Assembly: GCA_902491215.1 (NCBI GenBank)
Contig: CABUGV010000027.1
Span: 1-46,395, forward strand
DNA from: 43-108 sp001915545
GTDB taxonomy: Bacteria > Bacteroidota > Bacteroidia > Bacteroidales > Bacteroidaceae
Reading direction: 5' to 3'
DNA length: 46,395 nucleotides
Positions 1-8,714 of the stretch are shown here, one piece after another. A program made the position numbers and the translations under genes. The notes under the pieces were generated by a model, which saw only the letters and a list, made by a program, of their open reading frames with translations, had not been told where the DNA came from and searched no databases. How positions within the stretch are numbered: the first letter of the stretch is position 1; each line of letters begins with the position of its first letter.

Positions 1-173
1 CCCAGACGATGATCAGACAAGCCTGCCGCTTTTGCCATATGCTCAAACGGAAACACCGAGTGAAGCCTGCCAAGCTCACTCTCATTGAAACTCTTGCGAT
101 ATTTTTCTATAATATCAAATTCTGTAAAGCCCAAAGTAGGCTGAATTTCTGAAATATTTTGTATCTTAGCCAT
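1..173 (-). CDS. Transposase, N-terminal part, cut by the window edge
   Basis: Reading the minus strand from an ATG at 173 gives 57 open codons running off the left edge. The protein begins MAKIQNISEIQPTLGF and contains SVFPFEHMAKAAGLSD. From memory of the family this resembles the first residues of a common Bacteroidetes insertion-sequence transposase, possibly IS1182-like; the subfamily is not certain. The catalytic domain lies outside the window, so it cannot be said whether the element is intact. A GC hairpin sits in its leader (190-228) and a terminator shields it from transcription arriving from the right (241-288). It is an ordinary frame without stops, so the visible part is not decayed. 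Confidence 0.55.
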   Translation of the reverse strand, partial: MAKIQNISEIQPTLGFTEFDIIEKYRKSFNESELGRLHSVFPFEHMAKAAGLSDHRL

Positions 174-189
174 ATCTTAGTCATGGAAT

Positions 190-228
190 TTCCCCCGTTT
201 TGGCTGTCAAACCTTATTTTCGGGGGAA
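190..228 (-). promoter_or_regulatory. Leader hairpin upstream of the transposase start
   Basis: Perfect 8-bp inverted repeat, ttcccccg at 190-197 and cgggggaa at 221-228, 17 bases upstream of the transposase ATG. It could form in RNA entering the element from outside and limit translation, as hairpins do in several insertion-sequence families. The repeat is seen; the function is inferred. Confidence 0.45.
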
Positions 229-240
229 TACCTAAAGATA

Positions 241-288
241 CAAAAAAGCCAGCTAATTCGCAACACTTTGTGTATGAATTAGTTGGCT
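241..288 (-). terminator. Rho-independent terminator reading leftwards
   Basis: A 13-bp stem (247-259 with 276-288, one G-U pair) is followed on the minus strand by a run of six T (242-247). It would stop transcripts coming from the right before they enter the transposase. It may alternatively be part of the outer end of the insertion sequence. Confidence 0.6.
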
Positions 289-547
289 AATTTTATTCTA
301 TTTACTGAATATCCCTAATTAATTTCCAATGTGGCATCATTTATGCGCAATAAAATTACTGTTATTAAGAAAAAAAAGCCTTTTTGAAACAAATCAGAAT
401 CAAAATTGCAATAATTATAACAAACAGACACATCTCGCAAGCTTTTCCAGAGGACAAAACAGGCAAATACGGCAAAACAAACTTATCGTGGAAAACTGCA
501 AACCAATGGAAAAAGGGAAAAATAATATGAGACATATTTATATACGA
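289..547. other. Intergenic stretch without a recognised gene
   Basis: AT-rich DNA between the insertion-sequence end and the tRNA terminator. The only open frame (329-568, plus) has a composition typical of chance translation, no promoter, and runs into the tRNA terminator. Nothing else was recognised. Confidence 0.5.
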
Positions 548-583
548 AAAAAGGATGCAACCCGATAAGGATGCATCCTTTTT
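548..583 (-). terminator. Terminator of the tRNA-Arg transcript (bidirectional)
   Basis: Inverted repeat aaaaaggatgca (548-559) and tgcatccttttt (572-583) with a 12-base loop. A/T runs lie on both sides, so it works in either direction. It lies about 30 bases past the 3' end of the minus-strand tRNA. Confidence 0.75.
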
Positions 584-611
584 CTATATTCACCACTTCG
601 ATTTCAAAGAG

Positions 612-685
612 TGACCTGCATAGGATTCAAACCTATAACCTTTTGATCCGTAGTCAAATGCTCTATTCAGTTGAGCTAGCAGGCC
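612..685 (-). tRNA. tRNA-Arg, anticodon ACG
   Basis: The minus strand folds as a complete tRNA of 74 nt. The 7-bp acceptor stem is GGCCTGC with GCAGGTC (one G-U). The D arm stem is GCTC/GAGC, the anticodon stem TTTGA/TCAAA holds the loop CTACGGA with anticodon ACG, and the T arm is ATAGG-TTTGAAT-CCTAT. The discriminator base is A, and CCA is not encoded, as usual in this phylum. A full promoter lies directly upstream and a terminator downstream, so this is a single-tRNA unit. Confidence 0.95.
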
Positions 686-707
686 AAGCCTTTGTTGTTT
701 TCGGGTG

Positions 708-738
708 CAAATGTACGGCAGTTTATCTAGAATAGCAA
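708..738 (-). promoter_or_regulatory. Promoter of tRNA-Arg
   Basis: On the minus strand TTG (736-738), a 20-base spacer and TACATTTG (708-715) match the Bacteroidetes vegetative promoter. The expected start, about 7 bases downstream, lies some 15 bases before the tRNA 5' end. Confidence 0.75.
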
Positions 739-779
739 GAATATTGCGATATTTAACGCTAAAAAAATCGCAATATTCT
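738..779 (-). terminator. Hairpin after the GH35 gene
   Basis: 13-bp inverted repeat agaatattgcgat (738-750) with atcgcaatattct (767-779), 38 bases past the GH35 stop. It is AT-rich and lacks a clean T run on the minus side, so termination is likely but not certain. Its left edge touches the -33 element of the tRNA promoter. Confidence 0.5.
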
Positions 780-817
780 CAAAAATGCGGTTTTCGACTA
801 GCAATTGAAGCTATTTT

Positions 818-3145
818 TCAACGGAAATTACAGATTCGGCGTTCATATACGTGCACCTTGTCCAGTGTACAACGTACGGTTTCGCCATCTTTCCAACCCG
901 GCATAGCCTCACTTTGAAGATATATCGGAGCATCTTTCTGCAGAGGCAGAACTTCAAGAATATACTTATCGGCAGGATAATCCTTCACTCCCACTTCGAA
1001 AACATTGCCATTATAGAAATTGTCTGTAACAAATTTTCCATCGGCATAGAAACGTGCCACATCGCCGACATACGGAATGTGTATCAGCAAATCTTTACCT
1101 CTCATTTCGTCAGGTATATATATTTCCCATCTTGCGGCCGAAGCGAAATCAGAATCGGCAGGTGCTTCTGCAACACCTCGTGCACCTTTTACTATATGTC
1201 TCGGCTCACCGGCACCGTGCACCAATGAAACCTTGGCTTCGACCTCTGTACATTCTGTACTGAATTCAACAGTCTTCATTGCACCATTTCGTGAAGCCTT
1301 GAGCCCGTTGCGCTTGCAGAGTTCATCAATAAATTCCGGCGAAGCAGTCATACTGCATTTTCCAAGTCCGGTAGCCTCTACAGAGATTGAATCTCCGTCA
1401 GCATATACAGGTACACTGCATACAACAAGATGTTCCTTTCCGTTATACCTGACTCTGTATGCATTCATTGCATCGGATGAAGAAATGACAAATATCTGAT
1501 GCTTGACACCATTGTCGGTCCACTCAACCACAGGTGAAAAGCCCGGTTTAATATTACGGTAAACCTTTCGTGCACCTTCGTTTGACAGACACATCTCAGC
1601 ATCCACACCCTCTATATTGAAGAAATAAGTGCGTTCGCAGTTGCCGTCGACGATACGTGCAAGAGGTTGCACAGTTGCGTATTCCACCACCATCTCACCT
1701 ATTCCAAGTCCGTAAGGCATTATGCCTACAGCATCTGTAGGAATACAGATAGGCGATGATGGAAAATCAACGACTCCCGGTATTCGGAACGTTATGTTCT
1801 GCTTGTCGGAAAGTTTCTGCAGTCGGTGATGGTTATTGAAGAAGACGAATCCAGACTTTCCGTTTCCTCTCCAGCTCCAGCGCAGCAGACTGTCCTCGCG
1901 CGCATCCTGAACATATGGAAGCGAAGGTTTCATGCCTGCAAGTGCTCCTCCGAAATCGTCGAGAAACATGTGAAGAGCCTTCAACATGAAGAACTGTCCG
2001 TTGAACTGTCCGAATTCACGCAAAGGTGCCTGAAAATCATAAGTCATGCACGGAAGATCGTTGTGGTTGGTAAATCGGCCCTTCTGCGATTCATTGAGAT
2101 AAGAATGTACTCCCACCGGATTAGTACCTCCGTGGTACATATAATACCCAGGCATATTGCTACCGGAACCAACTTTCACAACAGCTACAGAATAGATATC
2201 GCGCGGATCAATCTTTATACGTCTATGATAGCTAGGCATCATTCCTCCGCCAAGTTCACATGTGAAAAACGGATATTTGAGGTCTGCACGGTTGTCCTCA
2301 CCGGGCTGCGGAGGAAGCTGTTCGGTTGCAATTACTGTGGAATTACGGAAAGAGCGGAACACAAATACATCCTTGTAATTGCCAGGCATGTCCTTGAGCG
2401 AACGATCCCAGAAACCGTCGCAATAGTCGCCGTAGAGAGGCAGTATCTCACCGAACTTTGCAGGTGATGTCAACTGCGGCCATCCGGTACGGGTATATAG
2501 AGGAACATCGAAACCTGCTTCAATGGCCATACTTTTCAGTGTTGCCAGATGTTCCCACTTTCCTCGATATTCATTTTCAAGCTGCACACCGACAATCGGT
2601 CCGCCGTCCTTCCACATGAGTCCCTTGACCTGCTCTCCTATTTGGCCGTACCATTTTTTTACTTCCGACAAATAAGCTCCGTCCTGTCCTCTCAGACGTT
2701 TATTGCCATACTTCTCTATCAGCCAATCAGGCAAACCGCCTTCTCGGCATTCACCGTGTGCCCACGGACCAAGGCGCAGAACGCACATCAATCCAGCCTT
2801 GCCACACTCTTCAACGAAACGTCTCAGATTGCGGCGTCCTTCCCACATATAGACGCCTTCTTCCTCCTCGTGATGGTTCCAAAATACGTATGTGGCGACA
2901 ATATCTATGCCTCCGGCCTTCATTTTGAGAAGTTCGCGGTGCCAATCCGATTCATCGAAACGTGAATAATGGAATTCTCCCATAACAGGAACCACAGGTT
3001 TGCCTCCAATCAGCATAGACACAGAATCAATGCAAATTGTGGTTCCATCGGGGTTTGCCGAAGTTCCCATGTGGAAATCAGATTGCGCCGCAATTCTTCC
3101 TGAAACGGCAAAAGCCACAGAAAGCAGCATACAGATTTTCTTCAT
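818..3145 (-). CDS. Secreted beta-galactosidase, glycoside hydrolase family 35
   Basis: 775 residues. A signal peptide (residues 1-20, ending GRIAAQ) predicts export. The GH35 barrel follows: GGKPVVPVMGEFHYSRF (48-63), LRLGPWAHGECREGGLPDW (123-141) and QLENEY at 188-193, whose second glutamate (E192) is the expected acid/base. The nucleophile is probably the glutamate of FFTCELGGG near 295, and YYMYHGGTNPVG is also family-typical. The C-terminal half looks like beta-sandwich domains. Family members remove terminal beta-galactose from glycans; the exact substrate cannot be read here. No SusC/SusD pair is nearby, so it is not in an obvious polysaccharide locus. A promoter-like TAATTTTG lies at 3217-3224 on the same strand. 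Confidence 0.9.
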   Translation of the reverse strand: MKKICMLLSVAFAVSGRIAAQSDFHMGTSANPDGTTICIDSVSMLIGGKPVVPVMGEFHYSRFDESDWHRELLKMKAGGIDIVATYVFWNHHEEEEGVYMWEGRRNLRRFVEECGKAGLMCVLRLGPWAHGECREGGLPDWLIEKYGNKRLRGQDGAYLSEVKKWYGQIGEQVKGLMWKDGGPIVGVQLENEYRGKWEHLATLKSMAIEAGFDVPLYTRTGWPQLTSPAKFGEILPLYGDYCDGFWDRSLKDMPGNYKDVFVFRSFRNSTVIATEQLPPQPGEDNRADLKYPFFTCELGGGMMPSYHRRIKIDPRDIYSVAVVKVGSGSNMPGYYMYHGGTNPVGVHSYLNESQKGRFTNHNDLPCMTYDFQAPLREFGQFNGQFFMLKALHMFLDDFGGALAGMKPSLPYVQDAREDSLLRWSWRGNGKSGFVFFNNHHRLQKLSDKQNITFRIPGVVDFPSSPICIPTDAVGIMPYGLGIGEMVVEYATVQPLARIVDGNCERTYFFNIEGVDAEMCLSNEGARKVYRNIKPGFSPVVEWTDNGVKHQIFVISSSDAMNAYRVRYNGKEHLVVCSVPVYADGDSISVEATGLGKCSMTASPEFIDELCKRNGLKASRNGAMKTVEFSTECTEVEAKVSLVHGAGEPRHIVKGARGVAEAPADSDFASAARWEIYIPDEMRGKDLLIHIPYVGDVARFYADGKFVTDNFYNGNVFEVGVKDYPADKYILEVLPLQKDAPIYLQSEAMPGWKDGETVRCTLDKVHVYERRICNFR

Positions 3146-3216
3146 AAGCTGTTGTTATAATTTAGCAAGTTATAGGTTATAGATGTTTTTCATCTGAAAA
3201 TTAATGTTGTGGGAAA

Positions 3217-3224
3217 CAAAATTA
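3217..3224 (-). promoter_or_regulatory. Possible -7 element for the GH35 gene
   Basis: TAATTTTG on the minus strand fits TAnnTTTG. The bases about 20 upstream read TTC rather than TTG. The predicted start gives a leader of about 65 bases. The rest of the 3146-3418 gap shows no gene. Confidence 0.4.
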
Positions 3225-3418
3225 GGAAAAGTTTCGGACTCTACGAACATACACAAGAAAAAGCCTGCATAATGACAGCAGAGCTGAACATTTTTTAGCT
3301 AGAAACAGCTTATATGTTAAAAAATCATGATGCAATAAACCTTTTGGTATATTTATTACTCTTACAAATGTAAACAACGAAAACCAATAGATTAAAAACC
3401 TAACAAACGAATTGAATT

Positions 3419-4033
3419 ATGAAATCTAGAACATTTTTAATTTCAGCGATACTGCTGTGTGCGGCTTTATGCGGAAACGTATCAGCTCAGAACAATAAGA
3501 ACAAGAAAGATGCTCCAAAAGCAGACAGAACAGAAATGATGATCAAGGGCATGCAGAACAGACTTATGCTCGACGACGCAACATCCGAGAAGTTTTCATC
3601 TGTCTACAAGGAATACCTCCAGGCTCTGAAAGACTGCCGTAAAAAGGAAGCAAAGAAAAAAGCAAGTACAGACAGCGAAATAATGGACAACATAAAAGCT
3701 GGATTCGAGACCCAGAAGAAGATTGCTGAGACCAAGGAAAAGTATTTCAACAAGATGAAATCGTTCCTCAATGCAAAACAGCTGGAAATTGTTTTCTGCA
3801 AAAACAACAAATGTCCAGGATTTGCAAAAATGAGAAAGCCGAAAGCTCAATTCGGACATAACGGCAGATTCTTCGGATGTCCAAACGGTCCAAAGAATTT
3901 TTGTCCGAATGCAGCTGCAGGCAATTGCCATAAGAGACCGCAGGTATGCCCAAAAGCATCCAAAGGATGCCCTAACGCACCTCAGGTATGTCCAAATGCG
4001 CCTCAGCCTGCATCAGAAACATCGCAACTATAA
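3419..4033 (+). CDS. Secreted Spy/LTXXQ-like protein with a cysteine-rich CPN-repeat tail
   Basis: 204 residues with a signal peptide ending NVSAQ. Residues about 35-125 are charged and helical (MMIKGMQNRLMLDDATSEKF, later KMKSFLNAKQLEIVF). This is the pattern of periplasmic Spy/CpxP-like proteins: a helix ending 'L..AKQ', then the C-terminal region. The last 80 residues are unusual. They carry eight cysteines, mostly in short units GCPNG, FCPNA, VCPK, GCPNA and VCPNA, the final two arranged as CPNAPQ repeats. The tail could bind metal or form disulphides; this is inference. The gene stands alone, with a strong terminator 58 bases downstream. The function is unknown and the family link is by pattern only. 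Confidence 0.7.
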   Translation: MKSRTFLISAILLCAALCGNVSAQNNKNKKDAPKADRTEMMIKGMQNRLMLDDATSEKFSSVYKEYLQALKDCRKKEAKKKASTDSEIMDNIKAGFETQKKIAETKEKYFNKMKSFLNAKQLEIVFCKNNKCPGFAKMRKPKAQFGHNGRFFGCPNGPKNFCPNAAAGNCHKRPQVCPKASKGCPNAPQVCPNAPQPASETSQL

Positions 4034-4091
4034 CATTGAACTTATTTAATAGTTCAGACCAGTCTACATAATGTGTTTTTCATAATTTTAC

Positions 4092-4125
4092 GGCCCCGCA
4101 GACACTCCACCACGTCTGCGGGGCC
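4092..4125 (+). terminator. Strong GC-rich terminator after the cysteine-tailed protein
   Basis: Perfect 12-bp stem ggccccgcagac (4092-4103) with gtctgcggggcc (4114-4125), a 10-base loop, then atatctttt. Confidence 0.75.
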
Positions 4126-4168
4126 ATATCTTTTCATACCCCCGTGCACTCACTTCGGCTAATTATAG

Positions 4169-4176
4169 TATCTTTG
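4169..4176 (+). promoter_or_regulatory. -7 element of the uvrA promoter
   Basis: TATCTTTG matches TAnnTTTG and lies 29 bases before the uvrA ATG. No clear TTTG is seen 19-20 bases upstream. Confidence 0.55.
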
Positions 4177-4205
4177 CACAATAGGTTTCTATATATAAAT
4201 AGGTA

Positions 4206-7007
4206 ATGGAAGATTGCATCAGAATAAAGGGAGCACGCGTCAATAATCTGAAGAACATTGACGTCAGCATTCCAAGAAACAAATTTGTGGTTATTACAGG
4301 TGTCAGCGGTTCGGGCAAATCATCGCTGGCTTTCGACACACTTTATGCAGAAGGCCAACGCAGATACGTAGAAAGTCTTTCCGCCTATGCGCGGCAGTTC
4401 ATGGGACGTATGAGCAAACCCGAATGCGACTTCATACAGGGTATACCGCCTGCAATAGCCATCGAACAGAAGGTCAACAGCCGCAATCCTAGATCTACAG
4501 TAGGAACATCAACTGAAATTTACGACTATCTGCGCATGCTTTATGCCAGAGCTGGACATACGTATTCGCCTATAAGCGGTGACGAAGTAAAGAAAAACTC
4601 TACTGAAGATATCGTAGAATGTATGCTTGCACACGAAAAAGGCATGCGATTCACTGTGCTCGCACCATTTCTTGTACACGGCGAGCGCACTCCGCGCGAA
4701 CAGCTGGAAATGTATCTGAAGGAAGGATTCAACCGTATCGAGTTAGACGGAGAAATGATCAGACTGGACGATTTTCTGGCACAGGAGACAGAAACGGAAG
4801 GACATACGATACATCTGCTAATCGACCGCATGAGCGTAAGCGACGAGAAGCAGACCATAAGCAGACTTGTAGACTCTGCGGAAACAGCCATGTATGAAGG
4901 CAACGGCAGATGTATGCTGCGTTTCTTACCGTCGGGCGAACTTAAAGAATTCTCCACCAAGTTCGAAGCAGACGGAATTGAATTTGAAGAACCGTCCGAC
5001 CAGATGTTCTCTTTCAATTCACCCGTAGGTGCATGTCCTGAGTGCGAAGGCTTCGGCAAGGTTGTCGGCATAGACGAAAGTCTGGTTGTACCGAACACAG
5101 CCCTTAGCGTTTACGACGGTGCCGTAGTATGTTGGCGCGGTGAAAAAATGGGCGAATGGAAGAATGAATTCGTAAGGCGCGCTTCAAAATACAATTTTCC
5201 AATCTTCACTCCTTATCACGAACTTACCGCCGAACAGAAAGATCTCTTGTGGCACGGTGTACCGGGAGAATCAAAAATGGAATCTGTCAGCATTGACCGC
5301 TTTTTCGGCATGCTTCAGGAAAACCAATACAAGATTCAGTACCGCGTAATGCTGGCACGCTACAGAGGCAAGACAAAATGTCCGGCATGCCACGGAACAA
5401 GACTGAAAAAAGAAGCAACATACGTAAAAGTAGGCGGAAAAGCTATAACAGAACTTGTAGACATGCCAATATATGAGCTTCAGGAATTTTTCAGAACCCT
5501 GAAACTCAATGAGCATGATGCAAAAGTCAGCAAACGCATCCTTACTGAAATAAGAAACCGCCTCAAGTTCATGACTGAAGTCGGTTTGGGGTATCTCACC
5601 CTCAACCGACCTAGCAACACACTTTCCGGCGGAGAAAGCCAGCGCATAAATCTTGCAACAAGCTTGGGAAGCAGCCTTGTAGGTTCGCTGTACATTCTTG
5701 ACGAACCAAGCATCGGTCTTCACAGCCGCGACACCCAGAAACTCATACACGTATTGCGCGAGCTCAAAGATATAGGCAATACGGTAGTTGTCGTTGAGCA
5801 TGATGAAGAAATCATACGTGCAGCAGACTACATCATAGATGTCGGACGCAACGCTGGTTCACTTGGAGGCAACATCGTCTATGAAGGTGACATGAAAGAC
5901 CTGCGTCCTGGCTCAGAGAGTCACACTGTACGCTATCTTCTCGGCGAAGAGCGCATCGAAATTCCTCAAAGCAGAAGAAGCTGGAACCGATTCATTGAAG
6001 TCAAGGGAGCACGCGAAAACAATCTCAAGGGCATAGACGTGCGATTCCCGCTCAACGTAATGACCGTTGTTACAGGTGTCAGCGGCAGCGGTAAGTCAAC
6101 ATTGGTTCGCACCATCCTTTACAGAGCCTTGAAAAGAAATCTCGACGAGACATGCGACCGCCCAGGCGAATATATGTCCATCGAAGGTGATACTTCTGCA
6201 ATCAAGGCTGTCGAGTTTGTAGACCAAAACCCGATAGGAACATCTTCACGAAGCAACCCTGTCACATACGTTAAAGCTTATGACGAGATAAGAAAACTCA
6301 TGGCCGACCAGCCTCTGTCACGGCAGATGGGCTACACTCCTGCTTATTTTTCATTCAACACTCCCGGAGGCCGATGCGAAGAATGCAAGGGCGAAGGAAC
6401 AACAACTGTGGAGATGCAGTTCATGGCCGACCTTGTTCTTACCTGCGAATCGTGCCACGGCAAACGCTTCAAGAACGAGATTCTTGAGGTCAAGTATGAA
6501 GGCAAAAACATATGCGACATTCTGGACATGACCATAGACGAAGCTATAGATTTCTTCAAGGAGCATGGCCAGAAAAAGATTGTTGCCAAACTTAGCCCGC
6601 TTCAGGAAGTTGGACTTGGATACATACATCTCGGACAGACATCATCTACGCTGTCTGGAGGCGAAAACCAGCGAGTCAAGCTGGCATACTACCTCAGTCA
6701 GGAAAAATCTGTGCCGACAATGTTCATATTCGACGAACCAACCACAGGACTTCACTTCCACGACATAAGGAAACTGCTCCACGCGTTCGATGCTCTTATT
6801 GTACGCGGACACACCATAATAATAATAGAACACAATATGGATGTCATAAAATGTGCAGACCACATCATAGATCTTGGTCCTGAAGGAGGTTCCATGGGAG
6901 GATATATCGTTGCCACCGGAACGCCTGAAGAAGTTGCAGAATGCGCAAACAGCTACACCGGCCAATATCTGAAAGAAAAATTGCAGGAGACAAATAACTT
7001 AGGATAA
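4206..7007 (+). CDS. uvrA: UvrA, excinuclease ABC subunit A
   Basis: 933 residues, the usual UvrA length. It is the damage-recognition ATPase of nucleotide excision repair and loads UvrB. There are two ABC modules. Walker A motifs are GVSGSGKS at 32-39 and again near 625-632. The signatures are LSGGESQR near 473 and LSGGENQR near 816. Walker B regions are ILDEPSIGLH near 497 and FDEPTTGLH near 842. Zinc-type pairs are CPEC near 276, CPAC near 391, and CEEC/CESC in the second module. The first zinc site of E. coli UvrA has another CxxC about 24 residues before CPEC; here that place reads FEADGIEFEEP, with no cysteine. From memory other Bacteroidales UvrAs share this. Transcribed from 4169-4176; the M64 peptidase gene follows after 20 bases. 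Confidence 0.96.
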   Translation: MEDCIRIKGARVNNLKNIDVSIPRNKFVVITGVSGSGKSSLAFDTLYAEGQRRYVESLSAYARQFMGRMSKPECDFIQGIPPAIAIEQKVNSRNPRSTVGTSTEIYDYLRMLYARAGHTYSPISGDEVKKNSTEDIVECMLAHEKGMRFTVLAPFLVHGERTPREQLEMYLKEGFNRIELDGEMIRLDDFLAQETETEGHTIHLLIDRMSVSDEKQTISRLVDSAETAMYEGNGRCMLRFLPSGELKEFSTKFEADGIEFEEPSDQMFSFNSPVGACPECEGFGKVVGIDESLVVPNTALSVYDGAVVCWRGEKMGEWKNEFVRRASKYNFPIFTPYHELTAEQKDLLWHGVPGESKMESVSIDRFFGMLQENQYKIQYRVMLARYRGKTKCPACHGTRLKKEATYVKVGGKAITELVDMPIYELQEFFRTLKLNEHDAKVSKRILTEIRNRLKFMTEVGLGYLTLNRPSNTLSGGESQRINLATSLGSSLVGSLYILDEPSIGLHSRDTQKLIHVLRELKDIGNTVVVVEHDEEIIRAADYIIDVGRNAGSLGGNIVYEGDMKDLRPGSESHTVRYLLGEERIEIPQSRRSWNRFIEVKGARENNLKGIDVRFPLNVMTVVTGVSGSGKSTLVRTILYRALKRNLDETCDRPGEYMSIEGDTSAIKAVEFVDQNPIGTSSRSNPVTYVKAYDEIRKLMADQPLSRQMGYTPAYFSFNTPGGRCEECKGEGTTTVEMQFMADLVLTCESCHGKRFKNEILEVKYEGKNICDILDMTIDEAIDFFKEHGQKKIVAKLSPLQEVGLGYIHLGQTSSTLSGGENQRVKLAYYLSQEKSVPTMFIFDEPTTGLHFHDIRKLLHAFDALIVRGHTIIIIEHNMDVIKCADHIIDLGPEGGSMGGYIVATGTPEEVAECANSYTGQYLKEKLQETNNLG

Positions 7008-7027
7008 ATCAACACAGAAACAAGTAT

Positions 7028-8308
7028 ATGAAAAAGAAACTAATCGTATCAGCTATGCTTTTGTCTGCATTGTTCTCAGCAAAAGCACAAGACTTCAATA
7101 CATATTTTGATGACGCATCGCTGCGCCTTGACTACATTTTCGCCGGCAATGCCGATTCACAGTCAATCTACCTCAAAGACGTAAGCAGAACATCATCGTG
7201 GGCCGGACGCAGAACAAACCTGTCAAAGCTTCTGCTCAAAGGCAACGGACAGATAACAGTCACAGACGATTCAACTGGAACTGTAATATACACAAACTCC
7301 TTTTCCACACTTTTCCAGGAATGGCAGTCGACAGAGGAAGCAACACGTGTAAACAAGGCCTTCGACAACTGCTGGCTCATACCTGCACCAAAGCGCAAAG
7401 CCAAGGTGACAGTGAGCATAACAAACATGCACAACCGCTCAGTGACAACAATGTCGCACACAATAGACCCGTCAGACATTCTCATACGCCCTATCAAGGA
7501 CAACGGAATACCTAGACGCGAAATCATGCACGGAGGTCCATCAGGCAAGTGCATCGATATTGCAATTGTAGCAGAGGGATACACAGCCGATGAACAGGAA
7601 AAGTTTTTCGAAGAAGCAAAACGTACCGCAGAAGCAATCTTCAGCCACGAACCGTTCGCTTCCCGAAAAGCCGATTTCAATGTTATTGCTGTTGCATCTC
7701 CTTCGGGTGATTCAGGACCGTGCATTCCACGCGAAGGAAAATGGAAGCAAAGCGCTGTACGCAGCCATTACGACACATTCTACACCGACCGTTATCTGAT
7801 GACGTCTGAAATGACACGCGTAGCCGACATTCTCGGCGATACTCCATACGAACATGTCATTGTACTCGTCAACTCACCTACATACGGAGGTGGAGGCATA
7901 TACAATCAGATAACGCTTTCAACTACCCGTCATGCCACATTCCGTCAGGTATTGGTACATGAATTCGGCCATGCCTTTGGAGGTCTCGGAGATGAATATT
8001 ACTATGACGACCAATACACAACGATGTATCCAGCAGGCGTAGAGCCATGGGAACCAAATCTTACAACTCTCACAGACTTTGCTTCAAAATGGCAAGACAT
8101 GCTGCCTGAAGGCACAACTATACCAACAAAACCTGACGGCAAGGACGTTACAACCAAAGTTGGTGTATACGAAGGCGGAGGCTATCAATCCAAAGGCGTA
8201 TACCGCCCAGTACAAGAGTGCCGAATGAAAATCAACGAGGTTGAAGATTTCTGTCCGGTATGCACACGTGCAATACTGCGAACAATAGATTTCTATACTG
8301 GCAAATAA
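7028..8308 (+). CDS. Secreted M64-family metallopeptidase (IgA-peptidase-like)
   Basis: 426 residues with a signal peptide ending FSAKAQ. Residues about 25-150 form a beta-rich N-terminal domain typical of M64 proteins. The catalytic domain begins near 170 (GPSGKCIDIAIVAEGYT). The zinc motif HEFGHAFGG is at 311-319, with the GDEY that follows. Known relatives include the Clostridium ramosum IgA peptidase, but most Bacteroides members have untested substrates, so cleavage of IgA should not be assumed. It lies 20 bases after uvrA in the same direction and may be read through from it, although the two products work in different compartments. C-terminal CRMKINEVEDFCPVCTRA is likely disulphide-bonded or structural. 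Confidence 0.88.
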   Translation: MKKKLIVSAMLLSALFSAKAQDFNTYFDDASLRLDYIFAGNADSQSIYLKDVSRTSSWAGRRTNLSKLLLKGNGQITVTDDSTGTVIYTNSFSTLFQEWQSTEEATRVNKAFDNCWLIPAPKRKAKVTVSITNMHNRSVTTMSHTIDPSDILIRPIKDNGIPRREIMHGGPSGKCIDIAIVAEGYTADEQEKFFEEAKRTAEAIFSHEPFASRKADFNVIAVASPSGDSGPCIPREGKWKQSAVRSHYDTFYTDRYLMTSEMTRVADILGDTPYEHVIVLVNSPTYGGGGIYNQITLSTTRHATFRQVLVHEFGHAFGGLGDEYYYDDQYTTMYPAGVEPWEPNLTTLTDFASKWQDMLPEGTTIPTKPDGKDVTTKVGVYEGGGYQSKGVYRPVQECRMKINEVEDFCPVCTRAILRTIDFYTGK

Positions 8309-8714
8309 ACGTTCTATAATAAGGATATGTGAAATCTCGCAGAATAATAATACTTCACATATCACATTATCTTAATATTGCACGCAAAGCAATATTATCC
8401 CAACAAACATTAATAATAAAAGGCAAAGCAGATGCGGCTTCAAAACAAAAGGAAGCCGCATCTGCTTTTTACATAAGAAAAAGGAAGAACTTACATACAG
8501 CTATGCATCCCGACATATTGCAGAATTCGGCACATAAACATCAGATGCAACATAATTGCAACGCGTTTTTTACGTCCTTGAAATAAAAGAAATTAGCCTT
8601 TATCGAATACAAGAAAATGCAGCAATTGTGAAAATCAAATGTATTGAATACGAATCACAATTGAAACATCTTCTTTTGAACTTTGCCGCAGAAAACGAAA
8701 AGAGAAGTAAAAAG
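8309..8714. other. Intergenic region and leader before the receptor gene
   Basis: 406 bases. The left part holds two hairpins in tandem: gatatgtgaa (8324-8333) with ttcacatatc (8354-8363), and taatattgc (8373-8381) with gcaatatta (8389-8397). The bidirectional terminator at 8425-8468 follows. The last 245 bases are the upstream region of the receptor gene. An open frame extends back to 8556, but its product lacks a signal peptide until residue 54, so this part is treated as untranslated leader. Confidence 0.6.
8425..8468 (+). terminator. Bidirectional terminator after the M64 gene
   Basis: Perfect 17-bp stem, 8425-8441 with 8452-8468, core gcagatgcggcttc, followed by T on the plus side. It separates the uvrA/M64 unit from the receptor operon. 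Confidence 0.8.

Noticed and set aside
329..568. 79-codon open frame before the tRNA
   Set aside because: It has a low-complexity, lysine/asparagine-rich product, no promoter, and runs into the tRNA terminator.
8556..8714. Extended N-terminus for the TonB-dependent receptor
   Set aside because: The 53 extra residues would place the signal peptide inside the protein; the ATG at 8715 gives a normal export signal.
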